Shown: positions 24,775 to 32,168 of the stretch, piece by piece | Numbering within the stretch: position 1 is the first letter of the stretch | Layout: each line of letters starts with the position of its first letter | DNA from: an uncultured Prevotellaceae bacterium | Lineage (GTDB): Bacteria > Bacteroidota > Bacteroidia > Bacteroidales > Bacteroidaceae | NCBI GenBank assembly: GCA_902781315.1 | Contig: CACZIT010000034.1 | Location: forward strand, 1-33,366 | Length of the DNA: 33,366 nucleotides | Direction of reading: 5' to 3' | Position numbers and translations under genes: made by a program | The notes under the pieces: model-generated | What the model saw: only the letters and a program-made list of their open reading frames with translations | Told to the model about the DNA's origin: nothing | Database searches by the model: none

Positions 24775-25989
24775 TTAATAATTGAACTCGCCGAACTCCG
24801 AACGGATGGTGAGCGAGCGAGGGCCTTCCTCGATGTGGCCAACGACTTGTGCATCGATGTTGAACGAACGGCTGATGGCGATGACCTGTTCGGCCACTTC
24901 GGGGCGTACGTAGATTTCCATGCGATGGCCCATGTTGAACACCTGATACATCTCGCGCCAGTCGGTGCCGGAACACTCGTGGATGGCTCGGAAGAGTGGG
25001 GGTACGGGGAACATGTTGTCCTTCACCACGCGGCAGTTGTCGGCTACGAAATGGAGCACCTTCGTCTGAGCACCTCCCGTGCAATGCACCATGCCGTGAA
25101 TCTCGGGGCGAAGCTCGTCGAGCAAGCGCTTGATGACGGGAGCATAGGTGCGGGTAGGCGAGAGAACGAGCTGGCCCATATCGGGGAGGGTGAGGGGTTG
25201 AGACTCGGTCGCGACAAACGGGACGGATTCCGTTGCGGCATACGGGACGTCGTCGGTGAGGCGATACTTGCCGCTATAGACGAGGTCGTCGGGCACGGCG
25301 TGGTCGAAGCTCTCGGGATACTTCTCAGCCAGATACTTGGCGAAGACGTCGTGGCGGGCCGAGGTGAGGCCGTTGGAACCCATGCCTCCGTTGTAGCGAT
25401 GCTCGTAGGTGGCCTGGCCCGTTGACGAAAGTCCGACGATGACGTCGCCCGGACGGATGTTGGCATTGTCGATGACATCCTCGCGACGCATGCGGCAGGT
25501 GACGGTAGAGTCGACGATGATGGTGCGCACGAGGTCGCCCACGTCGGCCGTCTCGCCTCCGGTAGGCCAAATGCCGATGCCCATAGCGCGGAGATCGGCA
25601 AGGAGCTCGTCGGTGCCATTGATGATGGCCGAGATGACTTCGCCCGGCACGAGCATCTTGTTGCGCCCGATGGTGGAGGAGACGAGGATGTTGTCGGTAG
25701 CACCCACGCAGAGCAGGTCGTCGGTGTTCATGACGATGGCATCCTGAGCGATGCCTTTCCAGACGGAGAGGTCGCCCGTTTCGCGCCAGTACATGTAGGC
25801 CAGCGAGGACTTGGTGCCGGCGCCGTCGGCATGCATGATGTTGCAATAGTCGGGATCGCCACCGAGGATGTCAGGAATAATCTTGCAGAAGGCCTGCGGA
25901 AAGAGGCCTTTGTCGATGTTCTTAATGGCAGCGTGGACGTCCTCCTTGGCGGCTGAGACACCACGTTGCATGTAGCGGTTGTTGGTCAT
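24775..25989 (-). CDS. purM: Phosphoribosylformylglycinamidine cyclo-ligase (AIR synthase), with in-frame repeat insertion
   Basis: 404 residues from MTNNRYMQRGVSAAKEDVHAA. It closes the imidazole ring in purine synthesis. DPDYCNIMHADGAGTKS (ATP and substrate region), MNTDDLLCVGATDN, PTGGETADVGD and the C-terminal CTGGAQTKVLHF mark the AIR-synthase family of Bacteroidota. The frame stays open upstream through the intergenic repeats, but the family begins at MTNN, so the start at 25989 was chosen. Residues 248-263 read VPYAATESVPFVATES, a tandem octapeptide whose DNA matches the intergenic family B element. It lies between LTDD and LTLPDMGQLVLSPT, probably in a surface loop. Confidence 0.93.
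   Translation of the reverse strand: MTNNRYMQRGVSAAKEDVHAAIKNIDKGLFPQAFCKIIPDILGGDPDYCNIMHADGAGTKSSLAYMYWRETGDLSVWKGIAQDAIVMNTDDLLCVGATDNILVSSTIGRNKMLVPGEVISAIINGTDELLADLRAMGIGIWPTGGETADVGDLVRTIIVDSTVTCRMRREDVIDNANIRPGDVIVGLSSTGQATYEHRYNGGMGSNGLTSARHDVFAKYLAEKYPESFDHAVPDDLVYSGKYRLTDDVPYAATESVPFVATESQPLTLPDMGQLVLSPTRTYAPVIKRLLDELRPEIHGMVHCTGGAQTKVLHFVADNCRVVKDNMFPVPPLFRAIHECSGTDWREMYQVFNMGHRMEIYVRPEVAEQVIAISRSFNIDAQVVGHIEEGPRSLTIRSEFGEFNY
25197..25248 (-). repeat. Family B element inside the purM coding sequence
   Basis: Plus strand reads GTTGAGAC-TCG-GTCGCGAC then AAACGGGAC (25197-25224), position by position the 8-3-8-9 layout of intergenic copy B3, with substitutions only. A second half copy (GTTGCGGC then ATACGGGAC) follows at 25232-25248. 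Translated, this gives two copies of VP(Y/F)(A/V)ATES. Confidence 0.85.
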
Positions 25990-26004
25990 TTGTCTTTTTT
26001 TTAG

Positions 26005-26098
26005 GTTGCGACGAGGTCGCAACAAACGTGACTTAGAGGGGGAGTTGCGACGGGGTCGCAACAGATGGGACTGAAGGGGAGTTGCGACGGGGGGCAAC
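26005..26098 (-). repeat. Family B hairpin elements B2, B3, B4 between lemA and purM
   Basis: Three copies fill most of the 118-base gap. B2 is GTTGCGAC-GAG-GTCGCAAC (26005-26023), B3 GTTGCGAC-GGG-GTCGCAAC (26044-26062), both perfect 8-bp stems; B4 (26081-26098) is degenerate. Tails AAACGTGACTTAG, AGATGGGACTGAAG and AAACGGGACTTAG follow. In B4 the CTTA of the tail overlaps the lemA stop codon. Confidence 0.9.
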
Positions 26099-26107
26099 AA
26101 ACGGGAC

Positions 26108-26692
26108 TTAGAACTTTACCTCGGGGGCTTTCTGAGCGGCGGCATCAGCCTCGAACTTGGCCATCTTGTCGAAGTTGAAGAGGCCGGCAAGGATGTTCTT
26201 CGGGAACGAGCGGATGACGAGGTTGTAGTTCTGCACGGCGGTGTTGAACTTGTTGCGAGCCTCGTTGATGCGGTTCTCGGTGCCTTCAAGTTGCACCTGC
26301 AACTCCTTGAAGTTCTCGTTGGCCTTCAGGTCGGGATAGTTCTCCTGAATAGCGATGAGCTTGCCGAGAGCAGAGCCGAGTTCGCCCTGAGCCTGCTGGA
26401 ACTCCTTCAGCTTCTCGGGAGTGAGGGTTTCGGCATCGAGGGTGACCTGCGTGGCCTTCGAGCGAGCGTTGATGACGTTTTCGAGCGTCTCCTGCTCGTG
26501 CTTGGCGTAGCCCTTGACGGTTTCGACGAGGTTGGGGATGAGGTCGGCACGACGCTGATAGGCCGACTGTACGTTGGCAAGTGCAGTAGTGGCTTCCTCC
26601 TGAACACCTACCATAGAGTTGTAAGCACTAGCAGCCCATGCACCTACGATGACGACGGCTGCGATGATTCCGATAATAAGACCTTTTTTCAT
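26108..26692 (-). CDS. LemA family protein
   Basis: 194 residues from MKKGLIIGIIAAVVIVGAWA, a single N-terminal membrane anchor, followed by the helical LemA domain: YNSMVGVQEEATTALANVQSAYQRRADLIPNLVETVKGYAKHE is the family signature, then NARSKATQV and the C-terminal YNLVIRSFPKNILAG. The bulk is predicted outside or facing the periplasm. Its role is unknown. It is preceded 56 bases upstream by a TPM-domain gene, a pairing seen in many bacteria. A longer upstream frame is antisense to repeats and to the Gly-rich end of the TPM gene, so it was rejected. Confidence 0.93.
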   Translation of the reverse strand: MKKGLIIGIIAAVVIVGAWAASAYNSMVGVQEEATTALANVQSAYQRRADLIPNLVETVKGYAKHEQETLENVINARSKATQVTLDAETLTPEKLKEFQQAQGELGSALGKLIAIQENYPDLKANENFKELQVQLEGTENRINEARNKFNTAVQNYNLVIRSFPKNILAGLFNFDKMAKFEADAAAQKAPEVKF

Positions 26693-26710
26693 AATGCTAT
26701 TTTTTTTTTG

Positions 26711-26740
26711 ATGTGAATTAATGGGAATTGATGGGAGTGA
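26711..26740 (-). repeat. Family C 10-base repeats between TPM gene and lemA
   Basis: Three near-copies of a 10-base unit stand in tandem on the plus strand: ATGTGAATTA, ATGGGAATTG, ATGGGAGTGA. They lie upstream of the lemA start and match the longer run before purC at 30698-30737. Confidence 0.75.
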
Positions 26741-26748
26741 TGAGGGCG

Positions 26749-28089
26749 CTACCAGCGAGAGGTGGCACCACCGCCGCCGAAGCTTCCTCCGCCATAGCCG
26801 CCTCCGAAGCCTCCGCCTCCACCGAAGCTGCCACCTCCGCCGAAGCCTCCGCGGGAGGAGCCGCCCAAGCCTCCTCCGCCTCCTGTGCTGACGAAGACGG
26901 GGGCTGCAACGAACGGGTTGGCCATGAGGGCCATCGTGCCATAGACGCCCAGCCACTCGAACTTGCGCTCGAGGAACATGACGAGCACGAGGAAGCCAAC
27001 GAGGAACCAGAAGTAGAGCCCCAAGGCCATCGACTCATCCTTGACGGGGCGGGAGATGTCCATATCGGGCAGCGGTTTTCCTTTCATCAAGGCATAGAGA
27101 CCTTCAGCCAGATAAATCATGGCAGAGTCGGGTTGTTCTACTTTCATGCCGGGTATGACATAGCGCTGTTGCAGACGATAGCACTCCGCATCGGTGAGGT
27201 CGGCTTCGAGCGAGCGACCCGGCGAGATGTTGATGGAATGGTCCTGATAGCCCACGACGATGACCAGTCCGCGGTCGTTTCGGCCTACGCCATAGCGGCT
27301 GCCAACGTCCTGAGCCAGCCGGAACGGGTCGTCGCCGGCGATGTGGTTGACCACGATGACGGCGGTCTCAATGCCCAGTTCGTTGTCGAGCTTGAGCATG
27401 GTTTCGTTGATGCGGCTGACGGTGTTCGGCGAGAGCACGCTATCAGGATTGGAAACGTATTGCGTGCCGTCAGTGAGGTGGGGCAGAGGGATGTTGTCGG
27501 CACTCCAGTAGGTGGGTTCGCTTTGAGATGTTTCGGGGCAATTGTCTACGGCCACGTCCATCGAGTAGGAGCAACTGAAGACGGCACCACAAAGCACGAT
27601 GACGAGAATCCATCCCCATATTTTGCCGAACAAGGCGTAGCGCTTATGGCTGTTCAGCCAGAACTCCACGAATTCCTTGTATTCCTTCAGGTATTCGACG
27701 CGCACGGCATCGTAGCGGGCGGAATAAGACTTGAGCAACGATTGCTTCTTGAACGTGCCGGCAAGCGTTAATGCCTGCTTCTCCTGGACGTATTGTTTTT
27801 CTAACTCCTTCACCTGCTTGTTGTATTTCGATGCGATGGCCGAAAGTCCCGACCGCTTCTCGCTGATGATCTGCTCGTCGTTGGGGTTCAGGAAGAGGTC
27901 GGCAAGCAGTCCCAAGCCCACTATCAAACTACTGATGATAAGAAACGTGCGGAAGACGGCTTCAGGATTAGGTCGTTCATGCGTATGATTGCCCAGGAAA
28001 ATGGGGAGCAGCCAAAGCACAAAAGAAACAATGGCAAAGCCGATGAAGAGCTTTGTCACGGAAGAGGATGGCTTGGAGTTGTTGGGCAT
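26749..28089 (-). CDS. TPM-domain membrane protein with Gly-rich tail (YgcG-like)
   Basis: 446 residues from MPNNSKPSSSVTKLF. Two N-terminal membrane segments (about 11-32 and 47-70) precede a charged helical stretch (KQVKELEKQYVQEKQAL), a third segment (WGWILVIVLCGAVFSCSYS), and the TPM domain (about 220-345: LSPNTVSRINETMLKLDNELGIETAVIVV ... RNDRGLVIVVGYQDHSINISPGRSLE). A further segment and a C-terminal glycine-rich tail follow. TPM domains in this family are linked to photosystem or membrane-protein upkeep in plants and are of unclear function in bacteria. The neighbour lemA suggests joint action at the membrane. The start at 28089 was chosen over 28125 because the N-terminal extension lies in the repeat-rich gap. 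Confidence 0.85.
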   Translation of the reverse strand: MPNNSKPSSSVTKLFIGFAIVSFVLWLLPIFLGNHTHERPNPEAVFRTFLIISSLIVGLGLLADLFLNPNDEQIISEKRSGLSAIASKYNKQVKELEKQYVQEKQALTLAGTFKKQSLLKSYSARYDAVRVEYLKEYKEFVEFWLNSHKRYALFGKIWGWILVIVLCGAVFSCSYSMDVAVDNCPETSQSEPTYWSADNIPLPHLTDGTQYVSNPDSVLSPNTVSRINETMLKLDNELGIETAVIVVNHIAGDDPFRLAQDVGSRYGVGRNDRGLVIVVGYQDHSINISPGRSLEADLTDAECYRLQQRYVIPGMKVEQPDSAMIYLAEGLYALMKGKPLPDMDISRPVKDESMALGLYFWFLVGFLVLVMFLERKFEWLGVYGTMALMANPFVAAPVFVSTGGGGGLGGSSRGGFGGGGSFGGGGGFGGGYGGGSFGGGGATSRW

Positions 28090-28109
28090 GGTAACTATTA
28101 TTTGTGAGA

Positions 28110-28128
28110 GTTGCGACGGGGTCACAAC
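28110..28128 (-). repeat. Family B hairpin element, copy B5
   Basis: GTTGCGAC-GGG-GTCACAAC, an 8-bp stem with one G-T pair, between aroE and the TPM gene. It is followed by ATACTAAACC, a weaker version of the family tail. Confidence 0.8.
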
Positions 28129-28183
28129 ATACTAAACCTAAAATCTTCTGAACATAATACCTTACGAAGAATCCCGGTGAGCC

Positions 28184-28930
28184 TTAATCCTCAGAGTTCC
28201 AGAACTCCCACGAGGCAAAGGCCTGCAGGAGAAGCATCTCGAGACCGTTCTTGACGGTAGCCCCATGCTCTCGTCCACGTTTCATGAAGAGCGTGTCGTC
28301 GGGGTTATAGATGAGGTCGTAGAGCAGCGTGTGGCTGTCCATGGCCTCATACGGCAGATTAGGGCAGGTTTCCACCTTGGGATACATCCCCAGGGGTGTA
28401 CAGTTGACGATGACATTATACTCGCGAATGTCGTCGGGGGTCAGTTTCTCGTACTGAATGGTACCTGGTCGTTCGAAGCGGCTTACGAACACTGTTTCCA
28501 GTCCAAGTGAGCGGAGTCCGTAGTCGATGGCTTTGGAAGCGCCGCCTGTGCCCAGGATGAGAGCCTTTTTGTGGTAGGGCTGTATCATGGGTTCGATGCT
28601 TTGCGTGAAGCCAATGACGTCGCTGTTGAAGCCTTTCAGATGAACGTTCCGCCCTTTGTGGCTGACGCGGATGACGTTGACGGCTCCGATGGCTCTTGCT
28701 TCGGTGCTCACCTCGTCGAGATAGGGGATGACCTTCTGCTTGTAGGGAATCGTAACATTGAGCCCACACAATTCCGGATTGGAATCGAGCACCTCATGCA
28801 GGTCGTCTATGGAGGGTATCTCAAAATTGATGTAGCATGCATCGATGCCTTCGTTCTGAAACTTCTCGTTGAAGTAGCCGATGGAGAACGAGTGGCCCAG
28901 TGGATAGCCGATGAGTCCGTATTTGTCCAT
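28184..28930 (-). CDS. aroE: Shikimate dehydrogenase
   Basis: 248 residues from MDKYGLIGYPLGHSFSIGYF. It reduces 3-dehydroshikimate with NADPH in aromatic amino acid synthesis. Catalytic Lys64 (NVTIPYKQ) and Asp104 (FNSDVIG) are present, with the nucleotide-binding GTGGASKAI at 127-135 and the NCTPLGMYP segment. Length is slightly shorter than the E. coli enzyme, as is usual in Bacteroidota. A frame extending upstream runs through a family B repeat and is not likely to be translated. Confidence 0.95.
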   Translation of the reverse strand: MDKYGLIGYPLGHSFSIGYFNEKFQNEGIDACYINFEIPSIDDLHEVLDSNPELCGLNVTIPYKQKVIPYLDEVSTEARAIGAVNVIRVSHKGRNVHLKGFNSDVIGFTQSIEPMIQPYHKKALILGTGGASKAIDYGLRSLGLETVFVSRFERPGTIQYEKLTPDDIREYNVIVNCTPLGMYPKVETCPNLPYEAMDSHTLLYDLIYNPDDTLFMKRGREHGATVKNGLEMLLLQAFASWEFWNSED

Positions 28931-28949
28931 GATTTTTCTTTCTTGTGGG

Positions 28950-28967
28950 GTTGCGACGGGTCGCAAC
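28950..28967 (-). repeat. Family B hairpin element, copy B6
   Basis: GTTGCGAC-GG-GTCGCAAC, a perfect 8-bp stem with a 2-base loop, in the 47-base gap between menG/ubiE and aroE. The tail AAACTAAAACTTA runs into the menG stop codon. Confidence 0.85.
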
Positions 28968-28977
28968 AAACTAAAAC

Positions 28978-29712
28978 TTATTTCTTAGCGAGATACATCG
29001 TGCAGATGCCGAAGGTGAGGCGACGGAAGGAGGCTTCGGCGAAGCCAGCCTTCTGAAGAATCTCCACCATTCGCTCGCCTTGCGGGAAGGCTTCGATGGT
29101 GGCCGTGAGGTAGTTGTAGGCGCTCTTGTCGTGTGAGATGAGACGTCCATAGAGTGGCAGGAAAGTGTGGCTATAGACGTGGAAAAGCTGCTTCATGGGA
29201 AAGGAGACTGGCTCTGTGAGTTCGACGATGCTCAGATGGCCTCCCTTTTTCAGCACGCGGCACATCTCAGCGAGTCCTCGGTCGAGGTCTTGGAAGTTGC
29301 GGATGCCGAAGGCAGCCGTGACGGCATCGAAGGTGGCGTCCGGGTAGGAGAGTGCCAGGCAGTCTTCGCGTTGGAACTTGATGACGTCAGAGAGCCCCAG
29401 CCGTTCCACTTTCTTCCGTCCCACGTCCATCATGCCCTCCGAAATGTCGGCCCCGATGAGCGCCTTCGGGTGTAGCATCTGAGCGGCAAGGATGGCGAAG
29501 TCGCCTGTACCGGTAGCGATGTCGAGCATCGTCTGCGGCTTGTGGGGTGCGAGTGCCTTGATGGCTTTCCGGCGCCAGCCTCGGTCGATGTTCCACGATA
29601 GGCGATGGTTCAGCTGGTCGTAGGTGGGAGCGATGTTGTCGAACATCTGCTCCACCTGCGATGCTTTGTCGCCTTGCTGGGCGTAGGGTTTGATGGTTTC
29701 CTGCTTGTACAT
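28978..29712 (-). CDS. menG: Demethylmenaquinone methyltransferase
   Basis: 244 residues. SAM-dependent methylation is the last step of menaquinone synthesis. The SAM motif is [17 protein letters not shown] (62-78), with [19 protein letters not shown] near the N-terminus and [14 protein letters not shown] (motif II), [17 protein letters not shown] as later motifs. The same family makes ubiquinone (ubiE) in other phyla; a Bacteroidota host is expected to use menaquinone, so MenG is the better name. It follows purC by 26 bases. Confidence 0.95.
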   Translation of the reverse strand: MYKQETIKPYAQQGDKASQVEQMFDNIAPTYDQLNHRLSWNIDRGWRRKAIKALAPHKPQTMLDIATGTGDFAILAAQMLHPKALIGADISEGMMDVGRKKVERLGLSDVIKFQREDCLALSYPDATFDAVTAAFGIRNFQDLDRGLAEMCRVLKKGGHLSIVELTEPVSFPMKQLFHVYSHTFLPLYGRLISHDKSAYNYLTATIEAFPQGERMVEILQKAGFAEASFRRLTFGICTMYLAKK

Positions 29713-29738
29713 TATTTCTAGATGGACTATGAGAACTA

Positions 29739-30686
29739 TCAGCGCGTGGCGAGCCAGTCGGCTACGTTCTTTTCGATGCGCTGGGCGATGTCGCCTTCCT
29801 CAACGGCTTTGTCGAAGCGTTCGCCGGTGATGTGCTCGTAGAGCTCGATGTAGCGGTCGCTGACCGAGAGTGCATACTCGTCAGTAATCTCGGGCATCAC
29901 CTGACCTGGTTCGTTCATAAAGTTGTGCTCGATGAGCCACTGGCGCACGAACTCCTTCGAGAGCTGTCGCTGGGGCTCGCCCTTGAGGAACTTCTCCTCG
30001 TAGCCGTCGGCATAGAAGTAGCGGCTGGAATCGGGCGTGTGGATTTCGTCGATGAGATAGACTTTACCGTCGCGCTTGCCAAACTCATACTTCGTGTCGA
30101 CGAGGATGAGTCCCTGGCGGGCGGCAATCTCCTGACCGCGTGCGAAGAGGCGGCGCGTGTAGTCCTCCATCACGGCGTAGTCCTCAGCCGAGACGATGCC
30201 CTGGGCGATAATCTCCTCGCGCGAGATGTTCAGGTCGTGACCTTCGTCGGCTTTCGTGGTGGGCGTGATGATGGGCTCGGGGAATCGCTCGTTCTCGCGC
30301 ATGCCGTCGGGCAGACGCACGCCGCAAATCTCTCGCACACCTTTCTTATAGTCGCGCCAGGCCGATCCGGTGAGGATGCCACGGATAATCATCTCTACGC
30401 GGAAGCCCTCGCACTTCAGGCCTACGGTGACCATCGGGTCGGGCGTGGCCAACTTCCAGTTGGGGCAGATGTCGCTGGTGGCATCGAGGAACTTGGCGGC
30501 AATCTGGTTGAGCACCTGTCCTTTGAAGGGGATGCCCTTCGGGAGGATGACGTCGAAGGCCGAGATGCGGTCGGTGGCCACCATCACCATCAGGTCGTCG
30601 TTGATGTTATACACGTCGCGCACTTTGCCGTGGTACACGCTTTTCTGTCCATCGAAGTGGAAGTCGGTTGTTGTTAATGCTTTCAT
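29739..30686 (-). CDS. purC: Phosphoribosylaminoimidazole-succinocarboxamide synthase
   Basis: 315 residues, longer than the E. coli enzyme but typical of this phylum. It couples CAIR with aspartate in purine synthesis. The N-terminal [28 protein letters not shown] contains the ATP-binding glycine-rich turn, and [19 protein letters not shown] and [17 protein letters not shown] are the substrate motifs. It is in the same strand run as purM, with four genes between. The leader contains family C repeats. Confidence 0.96.
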   Translation of the reverse strand: MKALTTTDFHFDGQKSVYHGKVRDVYNINDDLMVMVATDRISAFDVILPKGIPFKGQVLNQIAAKFLDATSDICPNWKLATPDPMVTVGLKCEGFRVEMIIRGILTGSAWRDYKKGVREICGVRLPDGMRENERFPEPIITPTTKADEGHDLNISREEIIAQGIVSAEDYAVMEDYTRRLFARGQEIAARQGLILVDTKYEFGKRDGKVYLIDEIHTPDSSRYFYADGYEEKFLKGEPQRQLSKEFVRQWLIEHNFMNEPGQVMPEITDEYALSVSDRYIELYEHITGERFDKAVEEGDIAQRIEKNVADWLATR

Positions 30687-30697
30687 TTTTTTCTTGA

Positions 30698-30745
30698 ATG
30701 GGAGTTTATGGGAATTAATGGGAATTGATGGGAATTATGGGGGAT
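30698..30745 (-). repeat. Family C 10-base repeats between phoH and purC
   Basis: Plus strand has tandem ATGGGAGTTT, ATGGGAATTA, ATGGGAATTG and ATGGGAATT, followed by looser ATGGGGG units reaching the phoH stop. Period is 10 bases. The same unit is found before lemA at 26711-26740. Confidence 0.8.
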
Positions 30746-30747
30746 TT

Positions 30748-31722
30748 TTATGGGGTGGGGGATTCGTACTGGCGGATGTCGCTTCTTTCGCGGTCGTAGC
30801 GCTCATAGGCGTTCACGATGCGGGTGACGAGCTTGTGGCGCACGATGTCCTTCTGGTTCATCTCGATGAACGAGATGCCCTCGATGCCGTTCAGCAGGTC
30901 ATAGGCCTCACGCAATCCGCTGCGTTGGCCCTTTGGCAAGTCCACCTGCGTCAGATCGCCCGTGACGATCATCTTCGTGTTCCATCCCATGCGCGTGAGG
31001 AACATGCGTATCTGCGCCGGAGTGGTGTTCTGCGCCTCGTCGAGGATGACCACCGCGTCGGAAAGCGTGCGTCCGCGCATGAAGGCCAGCGGCGCTATCT
31101 GGATGGTTTTCCGCTCCATCAGTTCCTGCAGTTTCACCTGCGGCAACATGTCTTCCAGGGCGTCGTAGAGCGGTTGCAGATAGGGGTCAATCTTGTCCTT
31201 CATGTCGCCCGGCAGGAATCCCAGCTTCTCGCCAGCTTCCACGGCTGGTCGACAGAGGATAATCTTGCGTGCCGACTTCTCCTTCAGAGCCTTCACGGCC
31301 AGGGCGATGGCGGTGTAGGTCTTGCCGGTTCCGGCTGGTCCGATGGCAAACACCATGTCGTTCTGCTCGTAGGCCTCCACCAGTCGCTGCTGGTTTTCCG
31401 AGCGGGCCTTGATGGGGCGTCCGGTTACGCTGTAGACGATGACTCCCTTCGTGCCCTCGGCCTTGGTCTTGTTGCCGTGGACAATGTCGATGATGTCCTC
31501 TTCGCCGATGGTGTTGAACTTCAGCACATGCTGCCGCATCAGCTCGATGCTGTGGTCAAAACGCTCCATTTCGTCATGGTCACCCAGCACGCGCAGGACA
31601 TTCCCACGTGCCACGATGCGCAGTTTGGGGTAGAGCGACTTGATGATTTGCAGATGTCCGTTAGCGGCTCCGTAGAGCATAACCGGGTCGATGTCCTCCA
31701 GGACGATATGCTTCTCTGTCAA
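30748..31722 (-). CDS. PhoH family ATPase
   Basis: 324 residues. The N-terminal KH-like part (about 1-90) is followed by the PhoH P-loop ATPase: Walker A GPAGTGKTYTAIA (128-140), ILCRPAVEAGEKLGFLPGD, and Walker B VVILDEAQNTTPAQIRMFLTR (224-244), then GDLTQVDLP. This is the PhoH/PhoL form related to the helicase-like ATPases and linked in several bacteria to ribosome or RNA upkeep. First gene of the ten-gene minus run, with a good promoter upstream. Confidence 0.93.
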   Translation of the reverse strand: MTEKHIVLEDIDPVMLYGAANGHLQIIKSLYPKLRIVARGNVLRVLGDHDEMERFDHSIELMRQHVLKFNTIGEEDIIDIVHGNKTKAEGTKGVIVYSVTGRPIKARSENQQRLVEAYEQNDMVFAIGPAGTGKTYTAIALAVKALKEKSARKIILCRPAVEAGEKLGFLPGDMKDKIDPYLQPLYDALEDMLPQVKLQELMERKTIQIAPLAFMRGRTLSDAVVILDEAQNTTPAQIRMFLTRMGWNTKMIVTGDLTQVDLPKGQRSGLREAYDLLNGIEGISFIEMNQKDIVRHKLVTRIVNAYERYDRERSDIRQYESPTP

Positions 31723-31775
31723 TGTTGTTTTGTCTTTAAAAGTACCTTATTTTTAATGTGTCTTTAATTCGTGTG

Positions 31776-31807
31776 CAAAATTACGAAATTTTTGTGAGAC
31801 TAGCAAA
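31776..31807 (-). promoter_or_regulatory. Promoter of the phoH-purC run
   Basis: On the minus strand TTTG (31807-31804) and TAATTTTG (31783-31776) are spaced by 20 bases, a full match to the Bacteroidota -33/-7 pattern. The phoH ATG is 53 bases downstream of the -7 box. Confidence 0.75.
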
Positions 31808-31933
31808 AGGACAAGGGGTTAGTAGTGCAAAAATCTGTTAACAAAACAAGATTTAATTCTTAAAAAATATAAAGCATTGCTATTCGTGGCAGAAACAGCA
31901 GCGTTCTTTGTCGGAAAGGTCGCATTTATTTTG

Positions 31934-31941
31934 TACTTTTG
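31934..31941 (+). promoter_or_regulatory. Candidate -7 box for the DUF5715 gene
   Basis: TACTTTTG matches TAnnTTTG; a TTTG at 31907-31910 lies 23 bases upstream, a little more than the usual spacing. The leader to the ATG at 32169 would be about 220 bases and contains array D. Confidence 0.5.
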
Positions 31942-31996
31942 CATCGGGCAAGTGCCTCCCCGTCGTCGAGCGCAGGGTGCTCCCGTAGCCCCGACG

Positions 31997-32084
31997 GACG
32001 GTGCTTCCGCGGGGTGCAGACGGTGCTTCCGCAGGGTGCAGACGGTGCTTCCGCAGGGTGCAGATGATGCTTCCGCGGTGTGCA
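31997..32084 (+). repeat. Tandem repeat array D (22-bp period, 4 units)
   Basis: Four 22-base units start at 31997, 32019, 32041 and 32063, each with GGTGCTTCCGC (third-to-fourth variants GATGATGCTTCC) followed by GGGTGCA. A partial fifth unit follows. Unlike family A the units are not palindromic. They lie in the leader of the DUF5715 gene. A reading frame through them exists on both strands but without any family match. Confidence 0.85.
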
Positions 32085-32168
32085 GATGATTTCTTCACGT
32101 GCGAAAAAGGGGGCAGTTGCGGGCGGGGGTGGTTTCTCCGCTGCATTCAAACAAACAGAAAAAGAACG

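Noticed and set aside
25990-26100. 37-codon extension of purM through the intergenic repeats
   Set aside because: The added peptide is just translated family B repeats; the AIR-synthase family starts at MTNNRYM.
26728-27771. 347-codon plus-strand Ala/Ser-rich frame
   Set aside because: It is the complement of the Gly-rich tail and body of the TPM gene, which has proper domains and membrane segments.
30370-31767. 465-codon plus-strand frame opposite purC and phoH
   Set aside because: Antisense to two intact, well-known genes; composition is that of a mirrored frame.
32001-32168. Upstream extension of the DUF5715 frame through array D
   Set aside because: The extra N-terminus is translated repeat sequence, and the natural start MKISENRYLQ is followed directly by a hydrophobic export segment.
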